Shown here piece after piece: positions 63,426 to 64,000 of a stretch of 64,000 nt of DNA. The notes under the pieces are model-generated. The model made no database searches. It was given only the letters and a program-made list of their open reading frames with translations, and was not told the origin of the DNA. The DNA lies in the NCBI GenBank assembly GCA_009746045.1, contig RPFO01000497.1:155001-219000 (forward strand), given 5' to 3'. The translations under genes and the position numbers were made by a program. The stretch is from Mesostigma viride. Its lineage: Eukaryota > Streptophyta > Mesostigmatophyceae > Mesostigmatales > Mesostigmataceae. Position 1 is the first letter of the stretch. Every line of letters begins with the position of its first letter.

Positions 63426-64000
63426 CTCCCTCGCCTGGCACGCTTCATGCCAATATCGTGCCCTGTACGTGGCGCAAGCCCTTGGGCAAGATAGAGAAAC
63501 AGGACCTGTGTTAAGGTCCTGGTCCTTCCTATTCTTACGTACGGGGCCGAGACGTTGACCCCGGCTCACAGCCGACCTAGCCAGAAAGCTGGACGGCGCG
63601 GTCACTAACACGCTGCGATCCATCTTCCGTGTAGGATACGCTGCTCATGTTCGCAATGAGGACCTGTACCTCGGTCGGCATGCCATATATATCACAAGCA
63701 CCATTAAGCAGCGGCGCCTGCAGCTAGTAGGACACTTAGCTCGCACGGAACCAGGTAGATACCTCACGTGGCCCGGCCCCCGCGGGACTGCGCCCAGATC
63801 AGCCTGGCCGGCACCTCCTTACGTGGGCCGGGCCCCGCGATGCTCGACGCAGCAAGGCCCCGACACCTTCAAAGAACAGCTAGTAGAGGATATGGGCCGG
63901 GCGGCCTAGGCCTCTCCGTGATTTGGAACAAGATGATCTGGACAAGGCCAAGTGGGCCCAGGTAGTAGTCGAGGACAAGGAACCGGCCCCCCCGTGGGGA
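63426..64000 (+). pseudogene. LINE RT C-terminal fragment running off the window
   Basis: Frame pieces KVLVLPILTYGAETLTPA, ARKLDGAVTNTLRSIFRVGY, NEDLYLGRHAIYI and QRRLQLVGHLARTEPGRYL correspond to the post-RT region of F1-like elements, which is the part deleted from the preceding copy. Frameshifts and stops are present. The fragment continues beyond 64000. Confidence 0.75.

Overview
This window is nuclear DNA of a eukaryote, most likely a green alga or other Viridiplantae. The reasons are GC-rich genes split by many GT-AG introns, a secreted protein with very long Ser-Pro(n) (hydroxyproline-rich, extensin/pherophorin-style) tracts, a C-terminal domain that looks like the plant Root-cap/LEA-type domain, and many L1-like LINE retrotransposons. 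I cannot name the genus. Nothing here is bacterial or organellar.

Three host genes, all on the + strand, could be rebuilt exon by exon. In each model the intron phases agree at every junction. Gene 1 (1211-12107, 10 exons, about 1,523 aa) encodes an unrecognised protein: a short helical N-terminal part followed by a huge acidic, disordered tail in one 3.4-kb exon. Gene 2 (15812-33432, 18 exons, 1,030 aa) encodes a coiled-coil protein with a single C-terminal membrane anchor and an N-terminal part that may be a beta-trefoil. Gene 3 (51432-61303, 8 exons, about 2,269 aa) encodes a secreted cell-surface protein with ten Cys-rich modules separated by Pro-rich linkers and ending in a Root-cap-like domain. 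Genes 1 and 3 each need homopolymer-associated frame corrections, which may be assembly errors.

The spaces between genes, and several introns, are full of transposable elements. At least four non-LTR retrotransposon families can be separated by their 3' ends: F1 (conserved 23-nt hairpin plus TTTAA tail), F2 (C-terminal CCHC plus PD-(D/E)XK-like region), F3 (CTTA-repeat tail) and F4 (CAA-rich tail). Five very short tail-only insertions (38-117 bp), each with its own target-site duplication, lie at 12.4-17.7 kb. Between 36.6 and 49.1 kb a dead F1 copy is split by a 10,282-bp F3 insertion on the - strand. That insertion is itself interrupted by two F2 copies and a 3.4-kb element with 12-bp terminal inverted repeats. 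Intron 6 of gene 2 carries a 494-bp hAT-like MITE.

The least expected signals are: (a) recurrent 4-bp insertions (GCAT/ATGC/CATG, ATTA, ACAG, GTAC) that separate decayed LINE copies from better copies; (b) a LINE 3' hairpin kept by compensatory base changes in six copies; and (c) repeated duplication of exon-intron junctions, with their splice sites, into the adjoining intron.

The three genes show no sign of working together. The window looks like ordinary gene space in a repeat-rich algal genome.
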